Shown: one piece after another, positions 62,036 to 64,000 of the stretch
Numbering within the stretch: position 1 is the first letter of the stretch
Layout of the letters: each line of letters begins with the position of its first letter
Assembly (NCBI RefSeq): GCF_001577755.1
Contig: NZ_CP010776.1
Location: forward strand, 3,286,001 to 3,350,000
DNA length: 64,000 bases
Reading direction: 5' to 3'
From: Rufibacter sp. DG15C
GTDB taxonomy: Bacteria > Bacteroidota > Bacteroidia > Cytophagales > Hymenobacteraceae
Notes under the pieces: model-generated
The model's input: only the letters and a program-made list of their open reading frames with translations
Databases searched by the model: none
Told to the model about the DNA's origin: nothing
Translations under genes and position numbers: made by a program

Positions 62036-62530
62036 ATGAAATTAACATCCTTAAGTGATCTGTTCATCCATCAATTAAAAGACTTGTTCAACGCAGAGCA
62101 GCAGCTTTTAAAGGCCATGCCAGACATGTTGGACAAGGCCTCCAATACCAACCTTAAAACTGCCATCAGTTCCCACATGAAGGAGACTGAGATGCAGATT
62201 ACCAGACTACAGCAGTGCTTTAAAATCTTAGGCGTAGACGGAAACGGTGAGAAGTGCAAAGCCATGGAAGGCCTTTTAAGAGAGGCCAAAGAGTTCATGG
62301 AACATGAGGCAGACGCCGAAGTAATGGATGCCGGGCTGATTGCCTGCGCCCAGCGCGTAGAGCACTATGAGATAGCCGGCTACGGTACTGCCTGTACCTA
62401 CGCCAAGTTCTTAGGACACACAGACGTATTGAACCTTCTGCAAGAGATCTTAGGCGAAGAGAAAAAAGCCGATGAAAAACTGACCTTCATTGCAGAAACA
62501 GCAGTAAACAACAGGGCAGAGAACCATTAA
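62036..62530 (+). CDS. YciE-type ferritin-like protein (DUF892)
   Basis: The 164-residue product is a DUF892 four-helix protein with ferritin-like acidic and histidine residues: DLFNAEQQLLKAMP, HMKETEMQITRL, and LIACAQRVEHYEIAGYGT. Members are stress-induced and may bind a di-iron centre. The frame is open to 61871, but the ATG at 62036 (MKLTSLSDLF) is the family start. It ends in a clear terminator. Confidence 0.88.
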   Translation: MKLTSLSDLFIHQLKDLFNAEQQLLKAMPDMLDKASNTNLKTAISSHMKETEMQITRLQQCFKILGVDGNGEKCKAMEGLLREAKEFMEHEADAEVMDAGLIACAQRVEHYEIAGYGTACTYAKFLGHTDVLNLLQEILGEEKKADEKLTFIAETAVNNRAENH

Positions 62531-62550
62531 TAGAATCTCTATTTAGATAA

Positions 62551-62587
62551 GAAAGGCCGACTGGGATTCACTAGCCGGCCTTTTTAT
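62551..62587 (+). terminator. Terminator between DUF892 and M1 peptidase genes
   Basis: AAAGGCCG pairs with CGGCCTTT; a T run follows. It lies 20 nt after the DUF892 stop and between convergent genes. Confidence 0.82.
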
Positions 62588-62603
62588 TGCGGTTTCTATT
62601 GAA

Positions 62604-64000
62604 TTATACACCCACCATTTCATCAAAGGTGCTGGTGGCCACCGCATGGTAGTTGGGTCTAGCTTTTTTGTAGAGCGCCTTGGCTCTTTGCTTGCCGTCA
62701 GGCTGGGCTAACAGGGCTTTGTACAAAGGTACCAAAAACTTGCGCCGACCCACATGGGTTAGAAACTCCTCTAGTCGGGCATTGGCCGGTGTATAGTTAT
62801 GGGTGATGGCATGTTGCAACCATACCGCCACAATCTCTGAATTGCCTGATTGGGTGAACGTAAAGGCTTGGTCCAGTTCCTCCATTTTAGCCAAGGTCAG
62901 GGATTTAGATAAGCCCCTTAGAAAGTAGAGCCATTCGTGCGTGCTCCAGTGGTTGGTTTCCAGTTCTGAGGGGGGTGTGCCGGCTTCCCACTTTTGCAGT
63001 TGCTCTTTCACCTGATCAAACTTGCGGGCGTGCGGTGGTTCAATGCCTGCGGGTATGCCAGGTTCATACACCCAAGCGTTCGCATTGATTTGCTCACGTA
63101 GGGCGGCATCTCCATTTATGAGCTCTTTTTCCAGAATCTCCAGAAAACGAGTAGTATCCATGGACTGGAATTTATAGGTGTTGAAGTAGGCTTTTACAAA
63201 CTGGTCAAACCGTTCTTGTCCTACCAGTTTCTCAATGTGCCGCAGAAAGTAATTCCCCTTCTCATAGGCAATCTCGGTGAGCCCTTCGTCTGGGTCACTT
63301 CCTTGTAAATCTAGTTTTAGGCAAGTGTCTTTGGGGGTTGAGGCCAGATCATCTGTTAAAGCGTGCTGCAAGTCTTGGTAGCCCAGGGTGTGCAGCATCT
63401 CTGAATAGTCATGGCCGTAGAGCGCCTCCATGATGCGGCGTTCAAAGTAGACGGTAAAGCCTTCGTTCAACCAGAAGTCATTCCAGGTGGCGTTGGTGAC
63501 CAGGTTCCCTGACCAGGAGTGGGCAAGTTCATGCGCAATGAGACTAGTGAGCGAGCGGTCCTTGGTAATGATGGTAGGCGTGGCAAAAGTCAATTTAGGG
63601 TTTTCCATACCGCCAAACGGGAAGCTAGGCGGTAGCACCAGCAAGTCATACCGGCCCCAGAGGTAAGGACCGTAAAGTGCTTCGGCGGCTTCCAGCATTT
63701 TCTCTGTATCAGCAAACTCATAGGTGGCATCCTGGATGGTTTCTGGCTCAGCATAAACTCCGCACCGCTTGCCCACTGGCCTAAACTCTAGGTTACCCAC
63801 CGCCAATGACAACAGATAAGAAGGAATTGGCTGGTCCATCTTGAAAAAGTATTCGCCTTGGGCGCTCTTCTCTTGGGGGTTATCAGCGCTCATCAAGGGT
63901 AAGAGATGAGCAGGCACCTTGACTTTTGCAGTGTACGTGAACCGCACGCCCGGGCTGTCTTGGCACGGAAGCCAGGTGCGCGCCAGTATGGCCTGTGACT
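62604..64000 (-). CDS. M1 family aminopeptidase (partial, cut by window end)
   Basis: The frame stays open to the right edge of the window, and the outermost codons read QAILARTWLPCQDSPG, a known M1 segment, so the N-terminal 100 or more residues are outside. Visible parts are the exopeptidase motif FGGMENPKLTF, the zinc site IAHELAHSWSGNLV with the distal glutamate in WLNEGFTVYFE, and a C-terminal leukotriene-A4-hydrolase-type helical domain. It removes N-terminal residues of peptides. Whether a signal peptide is present cannot be seen. Confidence 0.9.
   Translation of the reverse strand, partial: SQAILARTWLPCQDSPGVRFTYTAKVKVPAHLLPLMSADNPQEKSAQGEYFFKMDQPIPSYLLSLAVGNLEFRPVGKRCGVYAEPETIQDATYEFADTEKMLEAAEALYGPYLWGRYDLLVLPPSFPFGGMENPKLTFATPTIITKDRSLTSLIAHELAHSWSGNLVTNATWNDFWLNEGFTVYFERRIMEALYGHDYSEMLHTLGYQDLQHALTDDLASTPKDTCLKLDLQGSDPDEGLTEIAYEKGNYFLRHIEKLVGQERFDQFVKAYFNTYKFQSMDTTRFLEILEKELINGDAALREQINANAWVYEPGIPAGIEPPHARKFDQVKEQLQKWEAGTPPSELETNHWSTHEWLYFLRGLSKSLTLAKMEELDQAFTFTQSGNSEIVAVWLQHAITHNYTPANARLEEFLTHVGRRKFLVPLYKALLAQPDGKQRAKALYKKARPNYHAVATSTFDEMVGV

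Overview
This window reads as chromosomal DNA of a Bacteroidota bacterium, most likely order Cytophagales, family Hymenobacteraceae (Rufibacter or Pontibacter-like). The reasons are the TAnnTTTG-type promoter -7 boxes, the lack of strong Shine-Dalgarno sites, and the set of gene families (DUF4920, DUF3127, S46 dipeptidyl peptidase, Bacteroidota-type AddAB-like pair, CrtI-like desaturase, TPR histidine kinase). The genus is inferred, not shown. I see no rRNA, tRNA, CRISPR array, insertion sequence or prophage.

Layout: 89-5249 holds menaquinone synthesis (menC), a class III sirtuin, topoisomerase I and a SixA-like phosphatase. 5357-15708 holds a ParA ATPase followed by a compact chemosensory operon: a 1715-residue cytoplasmic receptor with an exactly periodic poly-HAMP array, then CheW, CheY, CheB (with a degenerate receiver), CheA (without P2) and CheC. 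15894-18641 is a polyamine block: an AdoMet decarboxylase-spermidine synthase fusion, an agmatinase-like ureohydrolase and a small membrane protein. 18761-28638 is a mixed housekeeping stretch (RecQ, subtilase lipoprotein, XRE-S24 repressor, pirin, zinc phospholipase C-like protein, RmuC, DUF2062, DUF4920). 28982-40093 carries the two halves of an AddAB-like helicase-nuclease, separated by map, mqo and small genes. 41667-51157 has a DEAD-box helicase behind a structured leader, two FAD oxidoreductases, an SDR, a TPR histidine kinase and a dienoyl-CoA reductase. 51215-64000 has an S46 peptidase, small proteins, PhoH, an OB-fold DUF3127 protein with an SSB-like tail, a cyanophycin-degradation pair (isoaspartyl peptidase and cyanophycinase), a YciE-like ferritin relative and an M1 aminopeptidase cut by the window end.

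The two signals that stand out are not single ordinary genes. First, an intergenic palindrome (core CCGTTTTTGGCC ... GGCCAAAAACGG around TTTTCTAGAAAA) occurs 26 times by eye, at almost every operon boundary, and never inside the chemosensory operon. Many copies carry extra outer arms that differ from copy to copy yet stay complementary within each copy; the longest are perfect palindromes of 50 and 60 bp. Copies supply start or stop codons to neighbours, and one lies in frame inside a gene. Second, the poly-HAMP receptor has 13 units spaced at exactly 276 bp with no indel, of the type best known from fungal Nik1/Os-1 osmosensing kinases, here joined to a bacterial chemoreceptor tip.

How genes work together: cyanophycinase plus isoaspartyl peptidase would release arginine and aspartate, and agmatinase plus SpeD-SpeE would turn agmatine into spermidine (arginine decarboxylase is not in the window). 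AddA, AddB, RecQ, RmuC and the SSB-tailed DUF3127 protein form a loose recombination and repair set.
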